A DNA stretch of 64,000 nt. Source: Alteromonas sp. ASW11-130 (GTDB lineage Bacteria; Pseudomonadota; Gammaproteobacteria; Enterobacterales; Alteromonadaceae). Positions 55,179 through 63,236 of this stretch are shown one piece after another (the first letter of the stretch is position 1; each line of letters opens with the position of its first letter). Made by a program: the position numbers and the translations under genes. Location: the NCBI RefSeq assembly GCF_026183735.1, contig NZ_JAPFRE010000027.1:265703-329702 (forward strand), read 5' to 3'. The notes beneath the pieces were generated by a model that did no database searches, had not been told where the DNA came from, and worked only from the letters and a program-made list of their open reading frames with translations.

Positions 55179-55664
55179 GTGGCAAATAGCAAATTAGTTG
55201 GCGGGGCAGGTGAGCATTACATTGCATATGTGCTCTCATGCTTTAACTACATCTGCGCTCTAGTCCGTGAAGGTTCCCCCACAATTGATCTTCTCGCATC
55301 TAACATTGACGGTAGTAGAACCTTAAGCATTCAAGTTAAAACAAGTAAGTCCGCACGCAGAAAGCGTGGGCGAGGCGATAAAAAAGATTGGCACCATCTA
55401 GAATTCACATTAGGTAAAAAAGCTATTGAGCACTCGGGGGAGAACGTTGTATTTTGCTTTGTTGATTTAAAAGGTTTAGATCCTTCAAAAATGCCAGATG
55501 TGTACGTAATCCCGTCACTGGTCATCAAAGATCATTATGCAAGTAGAGACCTTAAAAAAATAAAGTGGCTAAGACTCCACTGGAGCATTGAGAAAATGGA
55601 GCCATTTAAAAACAATTGGGAACCAGTACATGCAATACTACGGGATTCAGCTAAAGAAACATAA
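55179..55664 (+). CDS. Cassette gene: PD-(D/E)XK nuclease-like protein
   Basis: A 161-residue protein from GTG 55179, five bases after AAGGAG. The N-terminal pattern GGAGEHYIAYVLSCF, then SPTIDLLASNIDGSRTLSIQVKTS gives Glu (GEH), Asp (TIDLL) and Q-x-K (QVKTS), the arrangement of restriction-endonuclease-fold enzymes. A basic loop (KSARRKRGRGDKKDWHH) follows and could touch DNA. Many small standalone proteins of this fold are uncharacterised; some are restriction or defence nucleases, others are Holliday-junction or tRNA enzymes. No methyltransferase is adjacent. Confidence 0.72.
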   Translation: MANSKLVGGAGEHYIAYVLSCFNYICALVREGSPTIDLLASNIDGSRTLSIQVKTSKSARRKRGRGDKKDWHHLEFTLGKKAIEHSGENVVFCFVDLKGLDPSKMPDVYVIPSLVIKDHYASRDLKKIKWLRLHWSIEKMEPFKNNWEPVHAILRDSAKET

Positions 55665-55727
55665 CAAACGCATTTTCGGCTGGTTTTCCTCTGCGCTGCA
55701 AACCAGCGAAAAATGCGGGCGTTCAAG
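55659..55727 (+). repeat. attC site 12
   Basis: 69 bases from ACATAAC (55659-55665) to GTTCAAG (55721-55727). The arms pair CGCATTTTCGGCTGGTTTTC with its partner GCTGCAAACCAGCGAAAAATGCG. The 3' core is off consensus at one position. Confidence 0.82.
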
Positions 55728-55736
55728 GAGCAAAAA

Positions 55737-56108
55737 TTGAAACTATCTCTTTTATTCACAATGTTACCGCTGTTAGCATCGTCATATGCTATGGCATGCT
55801 CAGAAGTATCTGAGTTCGAAAATCATACTGTTGGAAACCCAGTCTTAAAGATTAACCCTAAGTATCCGAACTCTTTATCTAGTTCAATGCCCTCCGGTTG
55901 CGCAATAGTTGAATACCGGCTGACAGAAAAGCCATCTAGTAATTCGAAAGCACTTATCCCAACAGACATAGTTATTATTGAGTCGTCACAAGATGCATTT
56001 GGATTGGAATTACAAAAGGCTGTAGGAAAGTGGTTATTTTTTACAAAGGCTCACCCTGATTATCAAAACCTCAAGTTTATTGCTAAGTTTGATTTCGTTG
56101 TAGAATGA
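55737..56108 (+). CDS. Cassette gene: secreted protein with TonB-C-like end
   Basis: A 123-residue exported protein from TTG 55737, six bases after AAGGAG; the ATG at 55713 lies inside the attC. The signal peptide ends near SSYAMA. The C-terminal part (CAIVEYRLTEK, then PTDIVIIESSQDAFGLELQKAVGKWLF) resembles the TonB C-terminal fold, in which a strand and the S-x-x-x-x-F-x-x-A-x-x-A-x-x-W-x-F pattern are typical. This may be a small TonB-like or periplasmic adaptor; the match is suggestive only. Confidence 0.65.
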   Translation: MKLSLLFTMLPLLASSYAMACSEVSEFENHTVGNPVLKINPKYPNSLSSSMPSGCAIVEYRLTEKPSSNSKALIPTDIVIIESSQDAFGLELQKAVGKWLFFTKAHPDYQNLKFIAKFDFVVE

Positions 56109-56112
56109 TGAA

Positions 56113-56222
56113 CACTAACAAACGTTTCAAGTCGTACCCGCGGGCGCGGGTGCGGGCGCAAAAATACAGCGTTGCTTCGCGATTGTAGCGCTGCGTTTTT
56201 GCCCTTTATTTAAAAGTATACT
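56113..56222 (+). repeat. attC site 13
   Basis: About 110 bases from CACTAAC (56113-56119) to GTATACT (56216-56222, off consensus). The centre GCAAAAATACAGCG pairs with CGCTGCGTTTTTGC and shares TTCGCGATT with sites 8 and 9. Confidence 0.78.
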
Positions 56223-56246
56223 CTTTAAAGGAAAAGGATAATTCAA

Positions 56247-56855
56247 ATGATTTCAATAGAGTTTTTAGTCACTTCTCTTGTTGTTGTCCTGATTCCAGGT
56301 ACAGGTGTTCTATATACAATTGCAACAGGGCTTTTTATTGGCAAAAGAGCTAGTGTTGTTGCTGCATTGGGCTGTACGCTAGGGATTCTGCCTGCTCTAT
56401 TAGCGAGCACATTAGGGTTGGTAGCTCTGTTTCACACTAGCGCAATCGCTTTTTAGGTCGTTAAATACTTTGGCGTAGCCTATTTACTTTATTTAGCGTG
56501 GCAAATGTGGACGTCTTCTTCATCGCTCGCAGTAGGTAGTAAAGAAAAAAACAGCCGTTACAAAAATATTGCTATTAAAGGTTTCTTGTTAAACATCTTA
56601 AACCCTAAGTTATCTATATTCTTCCTTGCCTTTTTACCCCAATTTATTCCGCAACATTCAGCGAACGCGCTTACGCATATGCTTGTTTTGGGTTTCATAT
56701 TTATGCTTATGACTTTTATTGTGTATGGCTTCTTATCAGGTAGCTTCAATAAAATCATAATTAAATCAGAAAGAGCTACGGTAGCAATTCAAAAATTGTT
56801 TGCGGCCAGTTTCGCCGGTCTTGGAATAAAGTTGGCATTAAGCGAACGGGTATAA
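56247..56855 (+). pseudogene. LysE-family exporter interrupted by one TAG
   Basis: From ATG 56247 the frame reads ISIEFLVTSLVVVLIPGTGV, the LysE/RhtB start with its PGTG/PGP motif, up to a TAG at 56454-56456. The same frame then stays open to TAA 56855 (VVKYFGVAYLLYLAWQMW, then IAIKGFLLNILNPKLSIFFL and FLPQFIPQHSA), giving a full-length exporter of about 202 residues if the TAG were sense (CAG to TAG is one change). An amino-acid or homoserine-lactone exporter was the likely original function. Confidence 0.88.
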
Positions 56856-56962
56856 AAAAGTTTAAGTCCGTCCGCATCGCAGGGTGAGACGCAAACATGT
56901 GGTTGACTCGCTTCGAGCGGATTTTAGTCCCCATGTCTTCGCCCCTTATTTAGCAGTTAGCA
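56850..56962 (+). repeat. attC site 14
   Basis: 113 bases from GTATAAA (56850-56856, weak core) to GTTAGCA (56956-56962). The right arm is TTCGCCCCTTATTTAGCA, and the centre pairs GAGACGCAAACATG with CATGTCTTCGCC. Confidence 0.75.
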
Positions 56963-56977
56963 GTCAAAAGGAATTTT

Positions 56978-57337
56978 ATGCTTTATTTGTTTTTAGGAAA
57001 TGCAGTTGTAGGCTTGTTTATTCTTCTTAGCATACCCATGCAAGATAAGCTTTCTAATGGCCAATATATATTTCTCATCGCCTTTTCTCTCCTCTTAGAT
57101 TTTCTACCAACCTTGGGCTATTTTCTTGGCAGACGTTTATCAAATAATGCGAAAATTCATTGGGAAACTTTGCTTTTCTTAGGTGCTGTTGTGGGTTTGA
57201 TTTCGCAAGTTATATTACCTGAGCTAGGCTTTGGCATATCCGAAGAAAGTTCACTCTGGTACGTTTCAGCCATTTTGTTTTTTGCAGTCGCTTTCGTGTC
57301 ACCCAATTTCGAAAAATGGCGGGTTAAATCGGCATGA
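56978..57337 (+). CDS. Cassette gene: four-helix membrane protein
   Basis: A 119-residue protein with four hydrophobic helices (about 2-20, 30-49, 64-84, 91-108) and short polar loops. AAAAGGA lies five bases before the ATG. Small hydrophobic cassette proteins of this type are common and mostly unnamed. No family is recognised. Confidence 0.75.
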   Translation: MLYLFLGNAVVGLFILLSIPMQDKLSNGQYIFLIAFSLLLDFLPTLGYFLGRRLSNNAKIHWETLLFLGAVVGLISQVILPELGFGISEESSLWYVSAILFFAVAFVSPNFEKWRVKSA

Positions 57338-57338
57338 C

Positions 57339-57446
57339 AGATAACAATCCAATAAACTCGTTCACTACCTTTGCTGGAACGCATACACGCAGGGCGGCGT
57401 CGCCATTACGCCCTACGTACCTGTGCCCGTTATCGAAAAGTTATAA
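57339..57446 (+). repeat. attC site 15
   Basis: 108 bases from AGATAAC (57339-57345) to GTTATAA (57440-57446). The central stem pairs CAGGGCGGCGT with CGCCATTACGCCCTACG; the right arm is GTGCCCGTTATCGAAAA. Confidence 0.85.
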
Positions 57447-57469
57447 TTTTATTAAATCATGGAGCGCTT

Positions 57470-57790
57470 ATGAAAAAGATAATTTTATGTTTGTTCTTTG
57501 TTTCAGTAACTATGGGCGGAATTGCTGTGGAATATACTCCAAGCAGTAAAATTGAACGGCTATTATTTACTGAAACGGGAGATGTGTATGTGAAAATGGA
57601 ACAAAATACTACAACATGCACTTGGGGCTTTTATATTTCCCCTGAAAGCGCAGGTTATCAAAATGTGTCCTCAGCATTGCTAGCTGCTTACCACAGTAAA
57701 TCAGAAATAATTCTATATGCAGATGAAACTGTATTGTGGTCAGGCTCAAAAAATCCCACGTGTAGAATCTATAGTGTTGATCACCGTTAG
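57470..57790 (+). CDS. Cassette gene: small secreted protein
   Basis: A 106-residue protein from ATG 57470 (earlier in-frame ATGs lie in the attC). GGAG is five bases upstream. The signal peptide is KKIILCLFFVSVTMGGIA. The mature part is beta-rich with a Cys pair (TTTCTWGFYI, NPTCRIYSV) and resembles the short periplasmic proteins common in Vibrio and Shewanella cassettes. The function is unknown. Confidence 0.72.
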   Translation: MKKIILCLFFVSVTMGGIAVEYTPSSKIERLLFTETGDVYVKMEQNTTTCTWGFYISPESAGYQNVSSALLAAYHSKSEIILYADETVLWSGSKNPTCRIYSVDHR

Positions 57791-57889
57791 TTATACAAGG
57801 GCTTCAAGAACGGACGCAAAACGCTTGGCGGCGTTCGATGCTCGCAATTTTCGCCAAGTGTTTATATGCTGCCTATGCGCGTGTTATGC
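57790..57889 (+). repeat. attC site 16
   Basis: 100 bases from GTTATAC (57790-57796) to GTTATGC (57883-57889). CGCTTGGCGGCG pairs with CGCCAAGTG in the centre. Confidence 0.8.
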
Positions 57890-57910
57890 GCTAGAACAAT
57901 AAGAAAACTT

Positions 57911-58102
57911 ATGTCATCTAGATACATTTTAATATTTTTAAGCATTTTCGTTTTTTTAACTTCGTTATTAGCGGTTGATGCCAGCGACTTGCGTGAAAAA
58001 AGGGTTGAGCTTAAAAATTTAAAGATAAATTATCAATTCTTAGATTACACATCTATTGAAAAAGAGCCTGAGATAACTGAGCTTGTTTTTTCAGCTTTCT
58101 AA
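57911..58102 (+). CDS. Cassette gene: short membrane-anchored peptide
   Basis: A 63-residue protein from ATG 57911: one hydrophobic helix (SRYILIFLSIFVFLTSLLAV) and a charged 40-residue tail (ASDLREKRVELKNLKINYQF). It could be a cut-down version of a longer gene, since 193 bases without a frame follow before the next attC. Confidence 0.6.
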   Translation: MSSRYILIFLSIFVFLTSLLAVDASDLREKRVELKNLKINYQFLDYTSIEKEPEITELVFSAF

Positions 58103-58295
58103 TACAACCCTTGTTGTTATATGTATATTAGCTACACTTCCTATTGATGGCTTTTTGGGGCGCTGAAAAAATCACCCAGTGTAACGTGGTTAAAAGCAAA
58201 ACATCGCGTAGAATTAAGTTTGCGATCCAGTCCTTGTTTTTACAGTAGTCTAAATGATTTTAATACTACTTTTATAAACTAAATGATTAGGATGG
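58103..58295. other. Gene-free tail of the short cassette
   Basis: AT-rich sequence without a convincing frame in either direction and without a promoter-like or palindromic signal that stands out. Together with the following attC it gives 324 bases without a gene; it probably represents decayed coding sequence. Confidence 0.4.
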
Positions 58296-58423
58296 TTTTA
58301 ACAGTGACTTACAATAAAATGCTCAAACTACTCCCTTCGGTCGGGAGGACACAAATACATGGGAACCCTCGCTCCGCTCAGGGTTTTAGCCCGCATGTTT
58401 GCCCTTATATTTAGAAGTTACAC
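58296..58423 (+). repeat. attC site 17
   Basis: 128 bases from TTTTAAC (58296-58302) to GTTACAC (58417-58423). The centre has GGGAACCCTCGC pairing with GCTCAGGGTTTT, and the right arm is TTTGCCCTTATATTTAGAA. Confidence 0.75.
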
Positions 58424-58426
58424 GTC

Positions 58427-58855
58427 ATGAATACTTTAATAGCTAAACGCTTCGTAGCTCTCGGCGCTGTGCTTTTTTTACTCGGACTGTTCACTGGCTT
58501 CGGCATACCGGAATTCACAAACCCACGAATGGCCCTCGCCAGTCATCTTGAGGGCGTTATGAATGGCACTTTTTTGATTGCGCTCGGCGCCGCTTGGGGA
58601 TACGTGAACCTCTCTCCGAAACTAGAATCGGCCGCATTCTGGCTTCTAATCTACGGCAGCTTCGCAAATTGGGCCTTCGTTACCCTTGCTGCAATTTTCG
58701 GAGCAAGCGAAATGACGCCCATCGCAGGCACAGGTTTTTCTGCATCACCAATGCAGGAGCAGATGGTTAGCCTTGGACTGATATCTGTCGGGCTAACAAT
58801 GCTCGCCAGTATAGCCATTATTGTTTTTGGTTTGTTTAAAGGAAACGACGCATAA
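58427..58855 (+). CDS. Cassette gene: HabA-like hydroxylaminobenzene-mutase family protein
   Basis: A 142-residue protein with four helices: VALGAVLFLLGLFTGFGIPE, then the signature FTNPRMALASHLEGVMNGTFLI, AAFWLLIYGSFANWAFVTL and SLGLISVGLTMLASIAIIVF. The NPRM..SHLEGVMNG motif is close to HabA/HabB mutases, which rearrange hydroxylaminobenzene to 2-aminophenol. It is richer in G and C than its neighbours, so it may be a recent arrival. The stop overlaps the next attC core. Activity is not shown by sequence alone. Confidence 0.72.
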   Translation: MNTLIAKRFVALGAVLFLLGLFTGFGIPEFTNPRMALASHLEGVMNGTFLIALGAAWGYVNLSPKLESAAFWLLIYGSFANWAFVTLAAIFGASEMTPIAGTGFSASPMQEQMVSLGLISVGLTMLASIAIIVFGLFKGNDA

Positions 58856-58896
58856 CATGCGCTTAAAGTCGCTTACGCGAATGTCATTAGCTACGA
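58850..58896 (+). repeat. Truncated attC after the HabA-like cassette
   Basis: GCATAAC (58850-58856) is a good 5' core, and the following GCGCTTAAAGTCGC is typical of attC left arms. The site appears to break off near ATTAGCT, about 45 bases on, without a full right arm. Confidence 0.5.
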
Positions 58897-59271
58897 GTAT
58901 AAATGGAACGTAATCTGATTATCTTGTCAGAAAAAATATGGATGATGCTGTTCGCGTTTACTTAAAACTAGGCTTCACTTAAATTGACGATACACCTCAC
59001 TACGCTAGGTGGTTTTTCGCTTATTCCGTGTCAAATATTTGGGCAATAGCTGCCATGCTTTTAGGCTCAAATGTGAATAACCTAATAGGCAATATTGGCC
59101 ATGTTAACAAACGAAAAAATTAATTCACCTGCTGGCGCTAGCATGTGCGCGGCCTTGCTACGCTCGGGATTTTAGCCCCCATGGATACATCACTTAGCTA
59201 GGTATGTGGTAGGGGAGTAGAGGGAACGAACCAATAAGGCTCGGACTTTACCGAAAAGCCTTGGAGAGTTT
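58897..59271. other. Decayed cassette sequence
   Basis: No open frame of note. A fragment near 58921-58980 reads EKIWMMLFAFT-like in one frame without a match I recognise. A degenerate attC lies within it (listed separately). Confidence 0.4.
59102..59208 (+). repeat. Degenerate attC near the right end
   Basis: From TGTTAAC (59102-59108) to the region AGCTAGGTATGTG, which looks like the AGCTAGGTGTTATG end of the site at 49100 with bases missing. The left arm has AACAAACGAAAAAATT. The pairing is poor. Confidence 0.45.
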
Positions 59272-59761
59272 ATGAAAGAGCAAGCTCATGGTAAATCGGC
59301 TTCTGCAAACGTAACTTTTTATTTTCCATATTTTGAAAAAAAATATAACGGTCACGGCGTTCTAGGTTATTCACGCTTGATAGACGGAAAATATGCAAAA
59401 CCAGTAAAATTGAGCAATAAGATTAATTAAGGGAAATACATTGCGCATATTTTTGTATTGCGCCAGATAAGTCCTATTTAATGTGGGATGTTGAACGAGA
59501 GAACGGGCAGGGGGATGAGCAGGGAACAAGCAGATATCTATATCAGTTTTAGGCTCAAAAATGGTTCTTGATCCCCCTCAATGAATATGAGCTCAATAAT
59601 AAATTCTGAACTTCAGCAAAGATCTCCACATGTTACACCTGATGGAAAATATCTCTTTTATATGGGGGTGATTGGAAGACCCATGAAGACGGAAGTCGCA
59701 ATAGGGTAGGGCAAAGGTACTGGGTAAGTGCGCAAGTTATCAAAAATATCAGGCCGAAGTA
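59272..59761 (+). pseudogene. PD40/WD40-like beta-propeller gene remnant
   Basis: Three pieces of one protein are readable in shifting frames: GVLGYSRLIDGKYAKPVKLS, then DIYISFRLKNGS followed by TGA where relatives have Trp, then NMSSIINSELQQRSPHVTPD, GKYLFYMG and YWVSAQVIKNIRPK. The DGKYLF and SPHVTPDG motifs are typical of PD40 repeats in periplasmic TolB-like proteins. Several frameshifts and stops make it non-functional. Confidence 0.7.
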
Positions 59762-59816
59762 ATAGCCACTACTTTGCTAAAATTTATCTAACAATGAATT
59801 ATGGGAAAGGCATTAT

Positions 59817-60239
59817 ATGGCCAAGATCCAACTAGGATTTTTTTGCCTGATACTTCTTTTTACATCGAGCGCTTTGGAGGCTAATCAAGATGAAGTCCAA
59901 CCTCAGCGAGGCGTCAGTATAGAGAGTAGAGAAGTTTGCAACGCAGGCGCGACAAAGTGCCAACTAGTAGGCTCTGCGGGTCCCTGGTTACTATCAATTT
60001 TCGAAACGTCTGTCGAGGCATGCGAGGGTGCGGGTAATACTAGCGATACAGTTCACAAATGGCTTGAGAGTAACTTATGGTTGATAGATGAAGTTAAAAA
60101 GATGACCCCCGAGTATAGTCAGCTGATTAAAATACAAAAGAATTTTTGGAATGTTCCTCGTGCGTATTTAGATAATCAGTGTTTTAGAGTATCGAAGGCC
60201 GTTGAAGAAGCGAGTCCATTGAACCATGGTATGCGGTAA
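59817..60239 (+). CDS. Secreted protein, unknown function
   Basis: A 140-residue protein with a signal peptide (KIQLGFFCLILLFTSSALEA) and a mature part with four Cys (VCNAGATKCQ, ACEGAG, QCFRV), likely two disulfides. The frame is intact and is the last gene before the array's right edge. No family is recognised. A poor attC-like sequence follows, so it may be the last cassette or resident DNA. Confidence 0.7.
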   Translation: MAKIQLGFFCLILLFTSSALEANQDEVQPQRGVSIESREVCNAGATKCQLVGSAGPWLLSIFETSVEACEGAGNTSDTVHKWLESNLWLIDEVKKMTPEYSQLIKIQKNFWNVPRAYLDNQCFRVSKAVEEASPLNHGMR

Positions 60240-60244
60240 ATGCC

Positions 60245-60363
60245 ATTTGACAAGCCAGCGGAAAATCATACGCTGGGGACTAATCCACATAAACGGTCGC
60301 CTTTGCGGCTGCTTGGGCATTATTACCTTCCGCTAGCCAGCCAATTGTGGGCTGGCATTAGGT
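60245..60363 (+). repeat. Possible remnant attC at the right edge
   Basis: ATTTGACAAGCCAGCGG on the left and GGGCTGGCATTAGGT on the right pair through GCCAGC/GCTGGC and have core-like ends (GACAAG, ATTAGGT), but neither core is canonical. This may mark the array boundary. Confidence 0.3.
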
Positions 60364-60438
60364 AACACGTGTTGATCAGCTCGCGGCACAAAGCAGCCTT
60401 TCAGTTTTTGACGAGTACCATCGTTTGAAAGTTTTTTA

Positions 60439-61200
60439 TTACCACTTTTTCTTAGGGGCAAAAAGTTCGTCTAGCTCGTCTCTTTCTTCTTCTTTTTTAC
60501 GAGCTCGGTCTTCTGCATTCGTATTTTTCAAATTAGCTTGAATTTCGTGCAACCATTCTCTCAGCGTTTGTAGTCGCGACTTCACATAATCATCAGGGTG
60601 GGTCTGTGCATCAAGCGCCGCTATCGCTTTTTCGAAATATTGCCGGGCCGAACCTAACATGCCCGAATTCATCGCAGTTCTGCCGCGCCGGGTTAACGTT
60701 TCGACATTCACTTTTAATTGCAGGCGCTCAAGGTTTTTATCTTCTTCAATAAAGGTTTTAGTATCGACTCTTCCTTTACTATGTTCTGAACGCAGCATAA
60801 TTCTTAACTTTTTTACTCCCTGAATGTATTGAATAATCATCTTGTCATTATCAGGCAGCGAAAAATCATTGACTGGCAAACTCTCAGTATTTTCTAACGC
60901 AGTGGCACGGCTTTCCGCATCGGAAATGCGCTGTTTAATGTCTGCAGTAGATTGTCTAGTATTACGGATTACTTTTAGAGCGCTGACAATCCGATTCTGC
61001 AAAATCTGCAAAATGCGGGGAGATATCGGCATATTACTTGCCGCCATCATTACATTCTCTGTTTCATCTATAATTGCTTTTTGTTTAACAACCTCTGCAC
61101 GCTCTTCTGCCTCAAGTTTCGCACGATGCTGTTGAAACGCATTTATAAAAATCGCGGCGACAATCAACACTACGATTAAAATTATTATTATGGTAAACAT
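60439..61200 (-). CDS. Membrane-anchored coiled-coil protein
   Basis: A 253-residue protein with an N-terminal membrane helix (FTIIIILIVVLIVAAIFINAF) and a long helical, charged body: AEERAEVVKQKAIIDETENV, then a TPR-like GRTAMNSGMLGSARQYFEKAI at about 175-195, and a Glu/Lys/Arg-rich tail ending ELFAPKKKW. The function is unknown. It is the first ordinary gene right of the array and lies downstream of the histidine kinase gene on the same strand. Confidence 0.75.
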   Translation of the reverse strand: MFTIIIILIVVLIVAAIFINAFQQHRAKLEAEERAEVVKQKAIIDETENVMMAASNMPISPRILQILQNRIVSALKVIRNTRQSTADIKQRISDAESRATALENTESLPVNDFSLPDNDKMIIQYIQGVKKLRIMLRSEHSKGRVDTKTFIEEDKNLERLQLKVNVETLTRRGRTAMNSGMLGSARQYFEKAIAALDAQTHPDDYVKSRLQTLREWLHEIQANLKNTNAEDRARKKEEERDELDELFAPKKKW

Positions 61201-61281
61201 GAAACGTTACGCTCACTTTATTTTGTCGCTTACCTCATTTCGGACCGCGACAGTTTTCATTACTAATTATGTCGGCAGAGT

Positions 61282-62007
61282 TTACGGTAAATTTACTACA
61301 AATACACTACCGCCTAAGTCTCCACCATTTGACAGGGCTATTGTCCCGCAGTTTTTTCCGCGGGTATGCGCCGCTGCTATCAATCTTGCAAAGAACAACC
61401 CCAGCCCCGTTCTACCTTGGCTAACGTGGAAGTCTGATAGTTCGGTATTGCTGTTTATTAGCATTTCTTCCGGATAGCCTGGCCCATCATCTTCTACACT
61501 AATGACCAAATGTGAGTTTTCTACTTTTGCGCTCAGTCGAATTCGAGATGTGCCGTATCGTAATGCATTTACTACGACATCATTGATAAGCATGTAAATC
61601 AAATCACCATCCAGATACCACCTTAGCTCGCTGTCCACGTTGACATCAATGCTTACTTTGCGCTGGTTTGAATAAAGTGCATTAGAACCGGTAACATCTT
61701 CAAACAAGTCTGCAATAAAATGTTCGTCTACAGTGGTTGGTAGAGTCTCAAGTTGAGCGCGATAAAGAGAAAGCATTTGAACAAGATTCATATTTAGTCT
61801 GGATGCCTCATAATGTACATTGGCAACCTGACAGTGTGCTTCGTCGAGTTCTTTTGGGATAGAATCAGATAAATTTTCAATCGACTGTATTAATAAACAC
61901 AGAGAATTTTTCATATCGTGAACTGCCGCCGCTAGCACGGAAGAAAAGTCGATGTTAGAGTTGGCGTTAAAGTCGTCCATCTGAACAGATTCAATTGATT
62001 TAATCAT
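61282..62007 (-). CDS. Soluble histidine kinase
   Basis: A 241-residue kinase without membrane segments. His in AAAVHDMKNSLCLL is the phosphoacceptor, followed by an ATP-binding domain with NDVVVNALRYG, DDGPGYP, and GRTGLGLFFARLIAAAH. It has no sensor domain of its own, so a partner must supply the input. No response regulator gene is adjacent; two orphan receiver-TPR proteins are encoded elsewhere in this window and could be partners. Confidence 0.85.
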   Translation of the reverse strand: MIKSIESVQMDDFNANSNIDFSSVLAAAVHDMKNSLCLLIQSIENLSDSIPKELDEAHCQVANVHYEASRLNMNLVQMLSLYRAQLETLPTTVDEHFIADLFEDVTGSNALYSNQRKVSIDVNVDSELRWYLDGDLIYMLINDVVVNALRYGTSRIRLSAKVENSHLVISVEDDGPGYPEEMLINSNTELSDFHVSQGRTGLGLFFARLIAAAHTRGKNCGTIALSNGGDLGGSVFVVNLP

Positions 62008-62199
62008 TAGTACTAATCCTTTTATACGCTACTTAAATTTAAATTGATATAAAAAATACATTCAGAAAGTTATGCAAATGAATGATTACGTAGCGGTTTT
62101 GAGTGCGTTAGTTTATAGGTTAAAGCTACTAATATTTATTACCAAATCGTAAAGTTTTATAGCATTCATGGTGAGTTTTCGATATAACGTTACCATTAA

Positions 62200-63210
<1,011 letters not shown>

Positions 63211-63233
63211 TGGGCAGCATTCGCTGCCCATTC
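63211..63233. terminator. Hairpin between cysB and sdaA
   Basis: A perfect 8-bp stem TGGGCAGC/GCTGCCCA with loop ATTC lies between the convergent stop codons of cysB and sdaA. No T-run follows, so termination strength is uncertain. Confidence 0.55.
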
Positions 63234-63236
63234 AGG

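Larger units (their letters stand above)
43979..59208 (+). mobile_element. Integron cassette array without integrase (CALIN)
   Basis: At least 13 well-formed and several degenerate attC sites alternate with small genes, all reading in the same direction, over about 15 kb. Intact sites open with (C/A)YAACAA, commonly overlapping the stop codon of the gene before, and close with GTTAGGT, GTTAGCC, GTTATGC and similar. Many share a right arm of the form TTTTTGCCCNTTATTTA followed by the GTTA core. Neither the interior nor the flanking genes encode an IntI, so no att-specific recombinase is present locally. Two foreign elements (IS3-family at 46.4 kb, IS91-family relic at 53.9 kb) interrupt it. 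Confidence 0.85.

Noticed and set aside
50081-58420. Repeated TTCGCGATTATAGC-like sequences as a CRISPR array
   Set aside because: They are centres of attC palindromes spaced by whole genes, with no regular short spacers and no cas genes.
58921-58980. Short coding fragment after the HabA-like cassette
   Set aside because: Only a few codons are readable before a stop, and no family could be named.
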